DNA of 50,277 bases from Brevundimonas sp. Root608 (lineage in GTDB: Bacteria > Pseudomonadota > Alphaproteobacteria > Caulobacterales > Caulobacteraceae): positions 1 to 50,277 of the forward strand of contig NZ_LMGT01000002.1 in NCBI RefSeq assembly GCF_001427825.1, written 5' to 3'. Below, in pieces: positions 24,902-34,254 of the stretch (the first letter of the stretch is position 1; each line of letters starts with the position of its first letter). The notes beneath the pieces are model-generated. The model was not told the origin of the DNA and did not search any database. It worked only from the letters and a program-made list of their open reading frames with translations. Both the position numbers and the translations under genes were made by a program.

Positions 24902-25831
24902 ATGGCCCTCCCCGCCCTGAACACCTTCTCCGGCAATCCGCTCGACCGCGCCGGCGACCTTCGCAACGATCCCGACTGGCTGGCGGAACAGGCCGCCAAC
25001 CCCGAGGCCGTAGCCATGGCGCTGTGGGAAGGGCGGCCCCTGATCGAGACGGCGGGCGAACCGCGGCTGGCGTGGCTGGCCCTGACCCACGCCCGGGCCC
25101 TGGTCCCGGACCGCGAACTGTTCCTTGGGCTGTGGAAGGGCGCGCCCTGTTTCGCGGTCGAGATCGAGGGTTCGGCCGATCCGGCCGCCGGGCCGCTGGC
25201 CGGGCTGGGGGCCTTTCACGAGATGCGCGAGGCGGCGGCCCTGCTGCCCGGCCCCGACGCGGCCATGGCGGGGACGGCCAAGTCGCTGTTCGACTGGCGG
25301 CGGCGGCACGGCTTCTGCGCCGCCTGCGGGGTCGAGAGCGACAATGCCTGCGGCGGCTGGAAGCGGGTCTGCCCGGCCTGCGGCGTCGAGCATTTCCCGC
25401 GCGTCGACCCGGTGACCATCATGCTGCCGGTGTTCAGGGGCGGGGCCGAGCCGATCTGCCTGCTGGGGCGTCAGGCGGCCTGGCCGGAGGGGCGGATGTC
25501 GGCGCTGGCGGGGTTCCTGGAGCCGGGAGAAACCATCGAGGCGGCCTGCGCCCGCGAGATCGCCGAGGAGGCGGGCCTGACCGTGACGGGGGTGCGCTAC
25601 CACTCCAGCCAGCCCTGGCCCTTCCCCTCGCAGCTGATGATCGGCCTGATCGCCGAGGTCGACAGCATGGACGCCCGGCCCGACCAGACCGAACTGGAGG
25701 CCGTGGCCTGGCTGACCCGGGCGGAGGCGCGGGCGTGTCTGGCGGGGACGCATCCGTCGATCAAGGCGCCGCTGAAGATCGCCATCGCCCGGACGCTGCT
25801 GCAGGCGTGGGTGGACGGGTTCGAGGCCTAG
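24902..25831 (+). CDS. nudC: NADH pyrophosphatase / NAD-decapping hydrolase
   Basis: Protein of 309 residues. The N-terminal domain is followed by a zinc ribbon (CAACG and CPACG, about residues 139-163) and the Nudix domain. The Nudix box is GFLEPGETIEAACAREIAEE plus AGL. The SQPWPFPSQLMIG motif after it is the SQPWPFPxS array diagnostic for NudC. It hydrolyses NAD(H) to NMN(H) and AMP and removes NAD caps from RNA. It overlaps the convergent kdsB end by 4 bp. Confidence 0.95.
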   Translation: MALPALNTFSGNPLDRAGDLRNDPDWLAEQAANPEAVAMALWEGRPLIETAGEPRLAWLALTHARALVPDRELFLGLWKGAPCFAVEIEGSADPAAGPLAGLGAFHEMREAAALLPGPDAAMAGTAKSLFDWRRRHGFCAACGVESDNACGGWKRVCPACGVEHFPRVDPVTIMLPVFRGGAEPICLLGRQAAWPEGRMSALAGFLEPGETIEAACAREIAEEAGLTVTGVRYHSSQPWPFPSQLMIGLIAEVDSMDARPDQTELEAVAWLTRAEARACLAGTHPSIKAPLKIAIARTLLQAWVDGFEA

Positions 25832-26556
25832 CCGGCGGCCAGCTTCCGCGCCGCCGCGAGGTCGTCCGGATTGTCGACAGACAGCGGGGCTTCGTCGATC
25901 ACCGCGGCCCAGATCTGCAGGCCCATCTCCAGAGCCCGGAGTTGTTCCAGCTTTTCGCGACGCTCCAGCGGCGACGGCGGGGCGGTGCAGAACCGCTCGA
26001 GGGCGGCGCGGCGATAGCCGTACAGACCGATGTGCCGCCAGACGGGGGCGTCGCCGTACAGGGTCGAGCGGGTGAAATAGAGGGCGCGGCCGTGGCGTTC
26101 GCCTTCGGACAGGGCGACGACCGCCTTGACGACATCCGGATTGGCGCGGTCGGAGCGGTCGGCCTCGGGCGCGATCAGGGTGGCGATGTCGCAGGCCGGC
26201 TCGCCGTGCAGCAGGGCGGCGCAGGCCGTGGCCAGGCCGGGATGGGCGAACGGCATATCGCCCTGCAGATTGATGACGGCGTCGTGGAGGCCCCCCGGAT
26301 CGATGGCGTCCAGCGCGGCGCGGATGCGGTCCGAGCCGGACGGCAGGTCCGGATCGGTCAGGACGGCGACGCCGCCGTCCGCCTCGATGGCCGCGACGAT
26401 CGCGGCATCCCCCGCGGCCACCGCGACCGGCAGGCCCGACAGGGCGGCCTGGCGGTACGCCCGCACGATCATCGGCACCCCGCCGATGTCAGCCAGCGGC
26501 TTGCCCGGCAGGCGGGTCGCGGCCATGCGCGCGGGGATCAGGATCAGGGGGTTCAC
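25828..26556 (-). CDS. kdsB: 3-deoxy-manno-octulosonate cytidylyltransferase
   Basis: Protein of 242 residues from a GTG start at 26556, chosen because the conserved nucleotide-binding N-terminus (PLILIPARMAATRLPGKPLA) begins at residue 3. Further motifs are DLPSGSDRI, VINLQGDMPF (metal Asp) and RHIGLYGYRR, with the C-terminal PLSVDNPDDL. It activates Kdo as CMP-Kdo for lipopolysaccharide core synthesis, the pathway started by kdsD at 8229. It is divergent from the cytochrome c gene. Confidence 0.94.
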   Translation of the reverse strand: MNPLILIPARMAATRLPGKPLADIGGVPMIVRAYRQAALSGLPVAVAAGDAAIVAAIEADGGVAVLTDPDLPSGSDRIRAALDAIDPGGLHDAVINLQGDMPFAHPGLATACAALLHGEPACDIATLIAPEADRSDRANPDVVKAVVALSEGERHGRALYFTRSTLYGDAPVWRHIGLYGYRRAALERFCTAPPSPLERREKLEQLRALEMGLQIWAAVIDEAPLSVDNPDDLAAARKLAAG

Positions 26557-26706
26557 GTTCAGGTCCCGGGACAGACAGACGACTGCGACGCTCCGGCGGC
26601 CTTCCGCCGGTTGCGAAGGCCGCGCTAGCGTGTAAGAGACGCCCACGCAAGAATTCGCCCCGCCGGTCAGTCGGTCGGGCCTCAGAAACGGGATGAGACG
26701 ACGCGC

Positions 26707-27453
26707 ATGAGCGGCGATCTGAAGTGGAACAAGATTCTGGGCGCCGGTCTGGCGACCGCCTTCGTCATTATCGGCCTGCAGCAGGTGACGGGCGCGATTT
26801 ATCATACCGAAGCCCCTGAAAAGATGGGCTATTTCGTAGACGCCCCGGAAGAGGCCGCCGCGGGAGCCGCTGAAGCGGTCCTGCCGCCCGACTGGGGTAC
26901 GGTGCTTCCGGCCGCCGATCTGGCCGCCGGCGAGGCCGCCTTTGCGCGCTGCCAGGCCTGCCACACGGCGACGGCAGGCGGACCCAATGGAATCGGCCCG
27001 AATCTGTTCGGCGTCGTCGGCCGGGCCGTGGCCAGCCATGCGGGCTTCGCCTATTCGGACGCCATGCAGGCCCACAAGGGCGCTGCTCCGACCTGGACCC
27101 TGGATGAGCTTGACCAGTTCATCACCGCGCCGGGACGCCACGTGCCGGGCACCAAGATGTCGTTCGCCGGCATCCGCGACACCAACACCCGCGTCAATCT
27201 GATCGCCTGGCTGCGAAGCCAGGGGTCGGGCGGCGTGGCCATCCCCGCGCCCGACCCGGCGCGTCAGCCCGGCGCCGCGCCCGCGGCCGCGGCCGAAGGC
27301 GACGCTCCGGTCGCCGGCGCCGAATCAGCCGGCGCCGAGAACGGCGGCCAGACGGGCGCCGCGCCCGACACGGGGGCCGCGGCCCAGCCGACGACGGCGG
27401 CCACGCCCGCCGCCCCGCCGGCCTCGACCAGCCCGGCGCCGCCGAACAACTGA
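26707..27453 (+). CDS. Membrane-anchored c-type cytochrome (CycM-like)
   Basis: Protein of 248 residues. An uncleaved N-terminal anchor (about 9-30) is followed by a short linker and a class I cytochrome c domain. CQACH (82-86) binds haem, GIGPNLFGVVGR follows, and the Met ligand lies in VPGTKMSFAGI. The C-terminal 75 residues are almost only Ala, Pro, Gly and acidic residues, unusual for CycM and probably a disordered periplasmic extension. Such proteins pass electrons from the bc1 complex to oxidases. A strong intrinsic terminator follows 26 nt after the stop. Confidence 0.9.
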   Translation: MSGDLKWNKILGAGLATAFVIIGLQQVTGAIYHTEAPEKMGYFVDAPEEAAAGAAEAVLPPDWGTVLPAADLAAGEAAFARCQACHTATAGGPNGIGPNLFGVVGRAVASHAGFAYSDAMQAHKGAAPTWTLDELDQFITAPGRHVPGTKMSFAGIRDTNTRVNLIAWLRSQGSGGVAIPAPDPARQPGAAPAAAAEGDAPVAGAESAGAENGGQTGAAPDTGAAAQPTTAATPAAPPASTSPAPPNN

Positions 27454-27479
27454 GCCCCGCAGGCTCGATATGAATGGAA

Positions 27480-27504
27480 GGGCGGTCCTCGGGCCGCCCT
27501 TTTT
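27480..27504 (+). terminator. Intrinsic terminator after the cytochrome c gene
   Basis: GGGCGGTC (27480-27487), loop CTCG, GGCCGCCC (27492-27499, one G-T pair), followed by TTTTT. On the minus strand it also abuts the end of the NlpC/P60 gene. Confidence 0.88.
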
Positions 27505-27512
27505 CGTTCCGC

Positions 27513-28298
27513 TCAGAGGCGACGGAACACCGGCCCCGGCGAGCCCTCGACCCGATGGCGGGCGTCCGCGTCCGCGAACGGCTCGATCACGACTCCGCCC
27601 AGACGACCGACGGCGTGCAGCACGCGGCCGCCGTCCAGCATCAAGCCGGCGTGGCCGTTCCACGGTCCCTCGTCGGGATCCAGCCAGATGACCAGATCGC
27701 CCCGACGCGCCTGACCGGAGGCAACCGCCCGGCCGAGTTCGGCCTGCAGATCAGCATAACGGGGCCCGGGAAGGCCGCAGGCGTAAAGCGCCTGTTGCAC
27801 CAGACCGCAGCAGTCCGTGCCCAGCGACGAGCGGCCGCCCAGCCTGTAGGGCGTTCCAATCAGACGCTCGGCGACCTCGACGGGCGAAGCGGCGAATTCT
27901 CCGACCGGCGTCAGACCGGTCACGTCCGCGGGATCGACGACGAAGGCGTTGAGCGGCAGGGCGGCGTCGAGGCCGGCGACACAGTGCGTCGGCCGCGGCG
28001 CGCCCTCGGCCAGGTCGCTCGCGTCGATCCAGCCGACGACGCCGTCCCGGCGCGCGCGGCCCCACAGGCGGTCGCCGCGGCCGTCGAGCACGTCGAAGGC
28101 CTCGCCGAAGATCAACTGGTCGATGGGGTGTTCGCCGGGGGCGGCGTCGGCGTGGATGTCCGCAACCGCGACGGCGCAATGCATCGCCCGCACCGCGCGG
28201 AAGGCCGCGGCGCGCACGACGCCTTCCAGCGCCTGCTCGGCCAGATCGGGCCGGGCGAGCGTGGTGCGGGGATCGAGAATGGCGGCGGCTGCAGTCAA
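27513..28298 (-). CDS. NlpC/P60 family peptidase with SH3-like region
   Basis: Protein of 261 residues. A bacterial SH3-like region (about 60-110, LIFGEAFDVLDGRGDRLWGR) precedes the NlpC/P60 domain. The catalytic Cys lies in SLGTDCCGLVQQAL (about 163) and the His in WNGHAGLML. It should cleave peptidoglycan stem peptides, though no signal peptide is visible; cytoplasmic muropeptide recycling is an alternative. The start is TTG at 28298; no ATG or GTG lies upstream in frame before the neighbouring gene. The aminopeptidase gene ends 54 bp upstream on the same strand, suggesting joint peptide turnover. Confidence 0.87.
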   Translation of the reverse strand: MTAAAAILDPRTTLARPDLAEQALEGVVRAAAFRAVRAMHCAVAVADIHADAAPGEHPIDQLIFGEAFDVLDGRGDRLWGRARRDGVVGWIDASDLAEGAPRPTHCVAGLDAALPLNAFVVDPADVTGLTPVGEFAASPVEVAERLIGTPYRLGGRSSLGTDCCGLVQQALYACGLPGPRYADLQAELGRAVASGQARRGDLVIWLDPDEGPWNGHAGLMLDGGRVLHAVGRLGGVVIEPFADADARHRVEGSPGPVFRRL

Positions 28299-28352
28299 GC
28301 GTGGGCTCGTCCGGTTGAGCCGTTGTGGTAACGCAAGAAGCCGAAAGGGCCG

Positions 28353-29753
28353 TTAACGAACGGAGGCTTTGTTGTGGCCATATCGGCGGGAAAGCATCTC
28401 GAAACAGGCCCTCAGGGCCTGCGCCTCTCCGCCCTCGGGCCAGCCCGGACGCGCGCGCGGGTTCCAGGCGAAGATGTCCATATGGGCCCAGGCGCCGGTG
28501 GTCGGGGCGAACCGCTGCAGGAACAGGGCGGCGGTCACCGAACCGGCCTGGGCCCAGGCGGCGGAGTCATTGCGCAGGTCGGCGATCTCTGTTTCCAGCG
28601 CGGCCCGATAGCCCGGCCACAGGGGCATCCGCCACAGGGGGTCGCCGACGGCGCGGGCGGCCGCGAGCAGATCGGCCGCCAAGGCCTCGTCGTCGGTGTA
28701 GAGCGGCGGGAGCTCCGGCCCGAGGGCGATGCGGGCGGCGCCGGTCAGGGTGGCGAAGTCGAGAGTGAGCTCCGGCGAATGCTCGCCGGCCCGGGTCAGG
28801 ATGTCGGCGAGGATCAGCCGACCCTCGGCGTCGGTGTTGCCGATCTCGATGGTCAGGCCCTTGCGGCTGTTCAGGATGTCGCCGGGGCGGAAGGCGTCGG
28901 CGGAGATGGCGTTCTCGACCGCGGCCACCAGCACGACCAGCCGCACGGGCAGTCCCGCCTGCATGACCAGCCGGCCGAGGGCGAGGGCGTGGGCCGAGCC
29001 GCCCATGTCCTTCTTCATATTGCGCATGCCGGCGGCGGCCTTGATGTCGAGCCCGCCGGAATCGAACACCACCCCCTTGCCGACCAGGGCGACCAGCGGC
29101 AGGTCGGCGCGGTCCAGATTCCAGCCGATCTCGATGACGCGCGGCGCGCGGTGCGGGGCGGCGGCGCGGCCGACGGCGTGAACCGCCGGATAGTTGTCGT
29201 CCAGCAGGGCGTCGCCGGTGACGACGGCGATGGCGGCCCCCGCCTCAGCGGCGATCTCGCGGGCGATGGTCTCGATCTGAAGGGGCCCCATGTCGGCCGC
29301 CGGCGTGTCTACCATCTCGCGGGCGAGGGCGCAGGCCGAGGCGATCCGCATCGTCGCCGCCAGATCGAGACCCTCCGGCGCGGCCAGCCGAACACGGTCG
29401 CGGTCGGGCCGGGCCTTGTAGCGGTCGAAGACATAGGCCCCCAGCAGGAAGGCCAGGGCGGCCTTGCGCGCGTCCTCCGGTTCCGCCTCGAGCCGGTAGA
29501 GGCCCGGCGGCAGCTTCGCCGGCAGGGCGCGGGCGGACAGGGGGTCGAAGGTCTCTCCGACGCCGACCAGAATCGCGGCGATCCCGCCCCCGCCGTCGGG
29601 CGCGACCAGCATCTGGCCGGGCTTGCCCGTGAAGCCGTTGGTCTCCGCCCAGCCCTGCTGGGCCTCATCGATCCGTCCTGCGGGCCCCACGAACCGCACC
29701 GGGATCGCGCCCGTGGCGTCAGCGGTCAGCAGGTCGGGATGCAGGGCGGACAT
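28353..29753 (-). CDS. M17 leucyl aminopeptidase family protein
   Basis: Protein of 466 residues from ATG 29753. The N-terminal domain is divergent, while the C-terminal catalytic domain has VALVGKGVVFDSGGLDIK (metal and catalytic Lys), MKKDMGGSA and the signature NTDAEGRLILAD with metal Asp and Glu. It removes N-terminal amino acids from peptides in the cytoplasm, as a hexamer in the family. It lies upstream of the NlpC/P60 gene and is divergent from the TPR gene (93-bp gap). Confidence 0.92.
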   Translation of the reverse strand: MSALHPDLLTADATGAIPVRFVGPAGRIDEAQQGWAETNGFTGKPGQMLVAPDGGGGIAAILVGVGETFDPLSARALPAKLPPGLYRLEAEPEDARKAALAFLLGAYVFDRYKARPDRDRVRLAAPEGLDLAATMRIASACALAREMVDTPAADMGPLQIETIAREIAAEAGAAIAVVTGDALLDDNYPAVHAVGRAAAPHRAPRVIEIGWNLDRADLPLVALVGKGVVFDSGGLDIKAAAGMRNMKKDMGGSAHALALGRLVMQAGLPVRLVVLVAAVENAISADAFRPGDILNSRKGLTIEIGNTDAEGRLILADILTRAGEHSPELTLDFATLTGAARIALGPELPPLYTDDEALAADLLAAARAVGDPLWRMPLWPGYRAALETEIADLRNDSAAWAQAGSVTAALFLQRFAPTTGAWAHMDIFAWNPRARPGWPEGGEAQALRACFEMLSRRYGHNKASVR

Positions 29754-29846
29754 GGACGACGGCCTTTCCGGCCGGCGACGGCCGATCTTAACCAAGGATT
29801 GACGCGAAGGGCGGACTCTGGCCCCCGAACCTTCCGGAGCGCCTCC

Positions 29847-30659
29847 ATGTCGCGCACGACAGCCTCTATCGCAATCCTCGTCCTGCTTTCGGGCGTGGCC
29901 GCTCCGGCCTTGGCCGATCCAGCCGCCCCTCCGGCCCAGGCGCAGCCCCAGGCCGCCGTCGCGCGCCGGCCGGCCACCGCCGAGGTGCGCGCGGCCTATG
30001 ATCGGTCCGACGCCCTCAGCCGGTCGGTGTTCTGGACCGACCAGGCCGACATCGATCCCCGCGATCCCGTCGCCGGGGTCAAGGCGGCGCAGGCGCTGCG
30101 GGATCTCGGCCGCTACGATCAGGCCGCCGAGATCGCCCAGCGGGTGCTGGTGATCCAGCCCGGCAACGTCGACGCCATGCTGGAGGTCGGGCGCGCCCAC
30201 ATCGCGCGGGGTCAGGCCTTCTATGGCGTCGCGGCCCTCGAGCAGGCCCGCACCGCCCGCCCGGGCGACTGGGAAGCCTGGTCGCTGCTGGGTGCCGCCT
30301 ACGAACAGGTCCGCCGGCCCGACGACGCCCGCGCCGCCTGGGCCCAGGCCCTGGCCATCTCGCCCGACAATCCCGCCGTCCTGACCAATATGGCCATATC
30401 GGCCATGGCCCAGGGCGACGCCGCCACGGCCGAGCCGCTGCTGCGCCGCGCCGCGGCCCAGCCGGGCGCCTCGCTGAAGGTGCGGCTGAACCTGGCCATG
30501 GTGCTGGGCCTGACCGGCAAGATGGGCGAGGCGGAACAGATCCTGCGCCGCGACCTGCCGCCCGAGGCCGCCGACGCCAATCTGAAATGGCTGCGGGAGC
30601 GCGCCGACGGCGCCGGCGTGGATCAGGCCCGGACCTGGGGCTCGCTCCAGGGCGGCTGA
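29847..30659 (+). CDS. Exported tetratricopeptide-repeat protein
   Basis: Protein of 270 residues with a signal peptide (MSRTTASIAILVLLSGVAAPALA) and a short Pro/Ala/Gln linker. At least three TPR units lie between about 65 and 215 (AAQALRDLGRYDQAAEIAQR, AWSLLGAAYEQVRRPDDARA, LTNMAISAMAQGDAATAEPL). The arrangement resembles TadD-type assembly proteins, but no other tad gene is present here. CCGGAGC 8 nt before the ATG is the ribosome-binding site. It is followed after 18 bp by the Fe-S scaffold-like gene on the same strand. Confidence 0.85.
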   Translation: MSRTTASIAILVLLSGVAAPALADPAAPPAQAQPQAAVARRPATAEVRAAYDRSDALSRSVFWTDQADIDPRDPVAGVKAAQALRDLGRYDQAAEIAQRVLVIQPGNVDAMLEVGRAHIARGQAFYGVAALEQARTARPGDWEAWSLLGAAYEQVRRPDDARAAWAQALAISPDNPAVLTNMAISAMAQGDAATAEPLLRRAAAQPGASLKVRLNLAMVLGLTGKMGEAEQILRRDLPPEAADANLKWLRERADGAGVDQARTWGSLQGG

Positions 30660-30677
30660 TCGCCTATATTTCCGCCC

Positions 30678-31148
30678 ATGATCGACGAGCTCTACAGCGC
30701 GCGCATTCTGAAGCTGGCGGCCAATCTGCCGCACAGCGGACGGCTGGCCGCGCCCGAGGGCACCGGCGAGCGGGTCGCAAAACTGTGCGGATCGAAGGCC
30801 ATCGCCGATGTGACGCTGGACGAGGCCGGTCAGGTTCTCGAATTCGCCCAGGACGTGAAGGCCTGCGCCCTCGGCCAGGCGGCGGCGGGCGTGCTGGGCG
30901 AGAGCGTGATCGGCGCCTCGCTGGATGAACTCGTTCAGGCGCGCGACGCCATGTCCGCCATGCTGAAGGCCGACGGCGAGGGCCCGACGGGCCGTTTCGA
31001 GGGGCTGCGCGCCCTGAAGCAGGTGGCGGACTATCCCGCGCGCCACGCCTCGACCATGGTCGCCATAGAGGCGACGCTGGACGCGGTGCGGCAAGCCCTG
31101 GCCCGTAAGGGCCCGGATACGCGAACTAGGCTCGCCGGGGCTGCCTGA
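30678..31148 (+). CDS. NifU/IscU-like Fe-S scaffold-family protein with incomplete ligands
   Basis: Protein of 156 residues with the NifU N-terminal fold. Cys37 lies in KLCGSK and Cys63 in [10 protein letters not shown], corresponding to the first two cluster ligands of IscU. The IscU Asp after CG is Ser here, and the third ligand position (RHxxC in IscU) reads YPARHAST, so the third Cys is missing. It may hold clusters differently or act in transfer. It sits directly upstream of yidD and thrS on the same strand. Confidence 0.78.
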   Translation: MIDELYSARILKLAANLPHSGRLAAPEGTGERVAKLCGSKAIADVTLDEAGQVLEFAQDVKACALGQAAAGVLGESVIGASLDELVQARDAMSAMLKADGEGPTGRFEGLRALKQVADYPARHASTMVAIEATLDAVRQALARKGPDTRTRLAGAA

Positions 31149-31192
31149 CGGCCGTTGCCCCTGCGCTCATTGCGGGGGATAAGCGCGGCGAC

Positions 31193-31438
31193 ATGGCTTC
31201 CGGCGGACCTCTCTATGAACGCGGCGTGCGGCTGGCCCATCGCGGCTACAAGCTGACGCTGTCGCCCCTGATCGGGCAGCAATGCCGGTTCCTGCCGACC
31301 TGTTCGGACTATGGCCGGGACGCGCTGATCCAGCATGGACCGGTCAAGGGGGGATGGCTGACGGTCAGACGCCTCTGCAAATGCCACCCCTTCGGCCAAT
31401 CGGGCTACGACCCGGTTCCGCCTGTAAAGACAGACTGA
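31193..31438 (+). CDS. yidD: Membrane protein insertion efficiency factor YidD
   Basis: Protein of 81 residues with the full YidD pattern: [56 protein letters not shown]. An amphipathic N-terminus binds the inner face of the membrane, and the protein assists YidC-dependent insertion. Its stop overlaps the thrS ATG by one base (TGATG), so the two are coupled. Confidence 0.95.
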   Translation: MASGGPLYERGVRLAHRGYKLTLSPLIGQQCRFLPTCSDYGRDALIQHGPVKGGWLTVRRLCKCHPFGQSGYDPVPPVKTD

Positions 31439-33363
31439 TGATCGATCTCAAATTCCCCGACGGCGCCTCGCGCCAGTATCCCGACGACGCCACGGGCCGT
31501 GACGTCGCCGCCTCCATCTCGCCGTCGCTGGCCAAGCGGGCGGCGCTGGTGGCCCTGAACGGCGAGCAGCGCGATCTGGACCGGCCCCTCGGCGGGTCCG
31601 GCGACTTCAGGCTGATCATGCGCGACGATCCGGAAGCGCTGGAAACCATCCGCCACGACGCCGCCCACGTGCTGGCCCAGGCGGTGCAGGAGCTGTTCCC
31701 GGGGACGCAGGTCACCATCGGCCCGGCGATCGAGGACGGCTTCTATTACGACTTCCACCGCGAGGAGCCATTCTCGACCGACGACTTCGCCGCCATCGAG
31801 AAGAAGATGGCCGAGATCGTCGATCGCGACGAGAAGCTGGTCCGCGAGGTCTGGGACCGCGACGACGCGATCAAGCATTTCGAGCGCGTCGGAGAGACGT
31901 TCAAGGCCGAGCTGATCCGCGATCTTCCGGGTACAGAGGAAATCACCGTCTACCGCTCGGGCGGCTGGCTGGACCTGTGCCGGGGGCCGCATTTCCCGAC
32001 GACGAAATTCGTCGGCAAGGCGTTCAAGCTGACCAAGCTGGCGGGCGCCTACTGGCGCGGCGATCACCGCAATCCGCAGCTGCAGCGCATCTATGCGACG
32101 GCCTGGGCCTCGAAGGAGGACCTGGACGCCTATCTGCTGCGCGTCGAGGAGGCCGAGAAGCGGGATCACCGCAAGATCGGCAAGGCCATGGGCCTGTTCC
32201 ACATGCAGGAGGAAGGCCGGGGCATGGTGTTCTGGCATCCCAAGGGCTGGGAGCTGTGGCGCGTGCTGGAGGCCTATATGCGCCGCCGGCTGGACGCCGC
32301 GGGCTATGTCGAGGTCAAGACGCCGCAGGTGCTGGACCGGACCTTCTGGGAGAAGTCGGGCCACTGGGAGAAATACCGGCCCAACATGTTCGTCTGCGAG
32401 ACGGTCGAGGGCGAGACCCTCAGCCTCAAGCCGATGAACTGCCCGGGGCACGTGCAGATCTTCGACCAGGGCCAGCGGTCCTACCGCGAGCTGCCGCTGC
32501 GCATGGCCGAGTTCGGGGCCTGCCACCGCTATGAGCCGTCGGGCGCCCTGCACGGCCTGATGCGGGTGCGCGGCTTCACCCAGGACGACGCCCACATCTT
32601 CTGCCGCGAGGACCAGATCGTCGACGAGACGGAGCGGTTCATCCGCCTGACCCAGGTGATCCACGCCGACCTGGGCATGCAGACGCACGAGATCGCCCTG
32701 GCCACCCGGCCCGAGGTCCGCGCCGGCACGGACGAGTTCTGGGACAAGGCCGAGGCCATGCTGCTGGACGCCTCGAAGAAGGCGGGCATCGAGCCGGTCA
32801 TCGCCGAGGGCGACGGCGCCTTCTACGCGCCCAAGCTGGACTTCATCGTCAAGGACGCCATCGGCCGGACCTGGACCTGCGGCACGCTGCAGCTCGACTA
32901 TGTCCTGCCGGAACGTCTGAACGCGGAATATATCGGCGAGGACGGTCAGAAGCACCGGCCGGTCATGCTGCACCGGGCCATCCTCGGCTCGTTCGAGCGC
33001 TTCATCGGCATCATGATCGAGAACTACGCCGGGGCCTTCCCCCTGTGGCTGGCGCCGACCCAGGCCGTGGTGGCGACCATCGTCTCGGAGGCCGACGACT
33101 ACGCGCGCGAAGTGCAGGCGCGGTTCAAGGCCGCCGGCCTGCGGACCGAGCTGGATCTGCGCAACGAGAAGGTCGGCTACAAGGTGCGCGAACACTCGGT
33201 CGGCAAGGTCCCGGTCATCGCCGTGGTCGGCAAGAACGAGGCCGAACAGGGCACGGTCGCCATCCGCCGGCTGGGCTCGCAGGCGCAGGAGGTGGTGTCG
33301 CTGGACGAGGCGATCCGCATCCTGACGGAAGAGGCCACGCCGCCGGACCTGCGGCCCGCCTGA
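31438..33363 (+). CDS. thrS: Threonyl-tRNA synthetase
   Basis: Protein of 641 residues, normal length. It has an N-terminal TGS domain (1-60), the editing/SAD domain with [20 protein letters not shown] and YDFHREEPF, the class II core with [13 protein letters not shown] (zinc Cys), [14 protein letters not shown] and [11 protein letters not shown] (motif 3), and an anticodon-binding domain from about 540 with [12 protein letters not shown]. The ATG at 31438 overlaps the yidD stop. Confidence 0.97.
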   Translation: MIDLKFPDGASRQYPDDATGRDVAASISPSLAKRAALVALNGEQRDLDRPLGGSGDFRLIMRDDPEALETIRHDAAHVLAQAVQELFPGTQVTIGPAIEDGFYYDFHREEPFSTDDFAAIEKKMAEIVDRDEKLVREVWDRDDAIKHFERVGETFKAELIRDLPGTEEITVYRSGGWLDLCRGPHFPTTKFVGKAFKLTKLAGAYWRGDHRNPQLQRIYATAWASKEDLDAYLLRVEEAEKRDHRKIGKAMGLFHMQEEGRGMVFWHPKGWELWRVLEAYMRRRLDAAGYVEVKTPQVLDRTFWEKSGHWEKYRPNMFVCETVEGETLSLKPMNCPGHVQIFDQGQRSYRELPLRMAEFGACHRYEPSGALHGLMRVRGFTQDDAHIFCREDQIVDETERFIRLTQVIHADLGMQTHEIALATRPEVRAGTDEFWDKAEAMLLDASKKAGIEPVIAEGDGAFYAPKLDFIVKDAIGRTWTCGTLQLDYVLPERLNAEYIGEDGQKHRPVMLHRAILGSFERFIGIMIENYAGAFPLWLAPTQAVVATIVSEADDYAREVQARFKAAGLRTELDLRNEKVGYKVREHSVGKVPVIAVVGKNEAEQGTVAIRRLGSQAQEVVSLDEAIRILTEEATPPDLRPA

Positions 33364-33380
33364 CCGGGGCGGAAACAAGA

Positions 33381-33414
33381 AAGCCCGCCGTCGCGATCGC
33401 GGCGGCGGGCTTTT
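33381..33414. terminator. Terminator between converging thrS and phnE
   Basis: AAGCCCGCCG (33381-33390) pairs with CGGCGGGCTT (33403-33412). The loop itself contains a CGCGATCGCG palindrome. TTTT follows on the plus strand and TTTCTTG on the minus strand, so it can serve both genes. Confidence 0.85.
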
Positions 33415-33435
33415 CAACGGGGGAGTGAAGCGCCG

Positions 33436-34254
33436 TTACAGCAGGCGTTTGCGCATGGCCTGGGACAGCATGTCGATCAGGGTCACGGCCACCACGACCA
33501 CGACCACGATGGCCGAAACGGCGCGGAAATCGAAGGCGTTCATGCTGTCGAACAGCACCTGGCCGATGCCGCCGGCCCCGATCAGGCCCAGCACCGTCGC
33601 CGACCGGCTGTTCGACTCGAAGCGATAGAGGGCGAAGGAGGTCCACAGCGGCGCGACCTGGGGGATCACGCCCCAGACGATCTCGTGCAGCTTTGAGGCG
33701 CCGGTGGCGCGGACGCCCTCAACCGGGCCCTTGTCGATCGACTCGACGGCTTCCGAGAACAGCTTGGCCAGCACGCCGGCGGTGTTCAGGGCGATAGCGA
33801 GCACGCCCGCAAGAGGCCCGAGCCCCACGGCGACGACGAACAGCAGGCCGATGACCAGATCGGGGATCGAGCGCAGCAGGTTCATCAACCATCGCACCGG
33901 CGTGACGACCCACACCGGCGCGATGTTGCGCGCCGCGGCCAGACCCATCGGGATGGCGGCGAAGACGGCGATGAAGGTGCCCCAGAGGGCGATCTGCACC
34001 GTCTCCCACATCTTGCCGACGAACAGCTTCCAGTCGGTGAAGTCGGGCCGCAGCAGTTCGCGCGCGAAATTCTGGGTGTTCTCGTTGTTGCTGAACAGCT
34101 TGGTGACGTTGACCAGCTCGACCGGCCCGAAGCTGTAGACCAGCACGGCGCCGACCCCGCCCCAGATCAGGATGTCCAGCGCCCAGGCGGCCATCGACTT
34201 GGTCGGGGGGTTGGGGATGGCCGTCGCGGCCGGTTTGACGGCGGCGTCGGTCAA
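33436..34254 (-). CDS. phnE: Phosphonate/phosphite-type ABC transporter permease
   Basis: Protein of 272 residues with about six membrane segments. It has the permease coupling motif EAVESIDKGPVEGVRATGAS (EAA loop) and the PhnE-like C-terminal ATVLGLIGAGGIGQVLFD. Its start overlaps the phnD stop by 4 nt. It forms the membrane channel of the PhnCDE importer. It is the last gene of the operon and converges with thrS. Confidence 0.94.
   Translation of the reverse strand: MTDAAVKPAATAIPNPPTKSMAAWALDILIWGGVGAVLVYSFGPVELVNVTKLFSNNENTQNFARELLRPDFTDWKLFVGKMWETVQIALWGTFIAVFAAIPMGLAAARNIAPVWVVTPVRWLMNLLRSIPDLVIGLLFVVAVGLGPLAGVLAIALNTAGVLAKLFSEAVESIDKGPVEGVRATGASKLHEIVWGVIPQVAPLWTSFALYRFESNSRSATVLGLIGAGGIGQVLFDSMNAFDFRAVSAIVVVVVVAVTLIDMLSQAMRKRLL

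Noticed and set aside
26593..26610. Short hairpin CCGGCGG-CCTT-CCGCCGG between kdsB and the cytochrome c gene
   Set aside because: Seven GC pairs in GC-rich DNA are expected by chance, and there is no T-run or conserved context.
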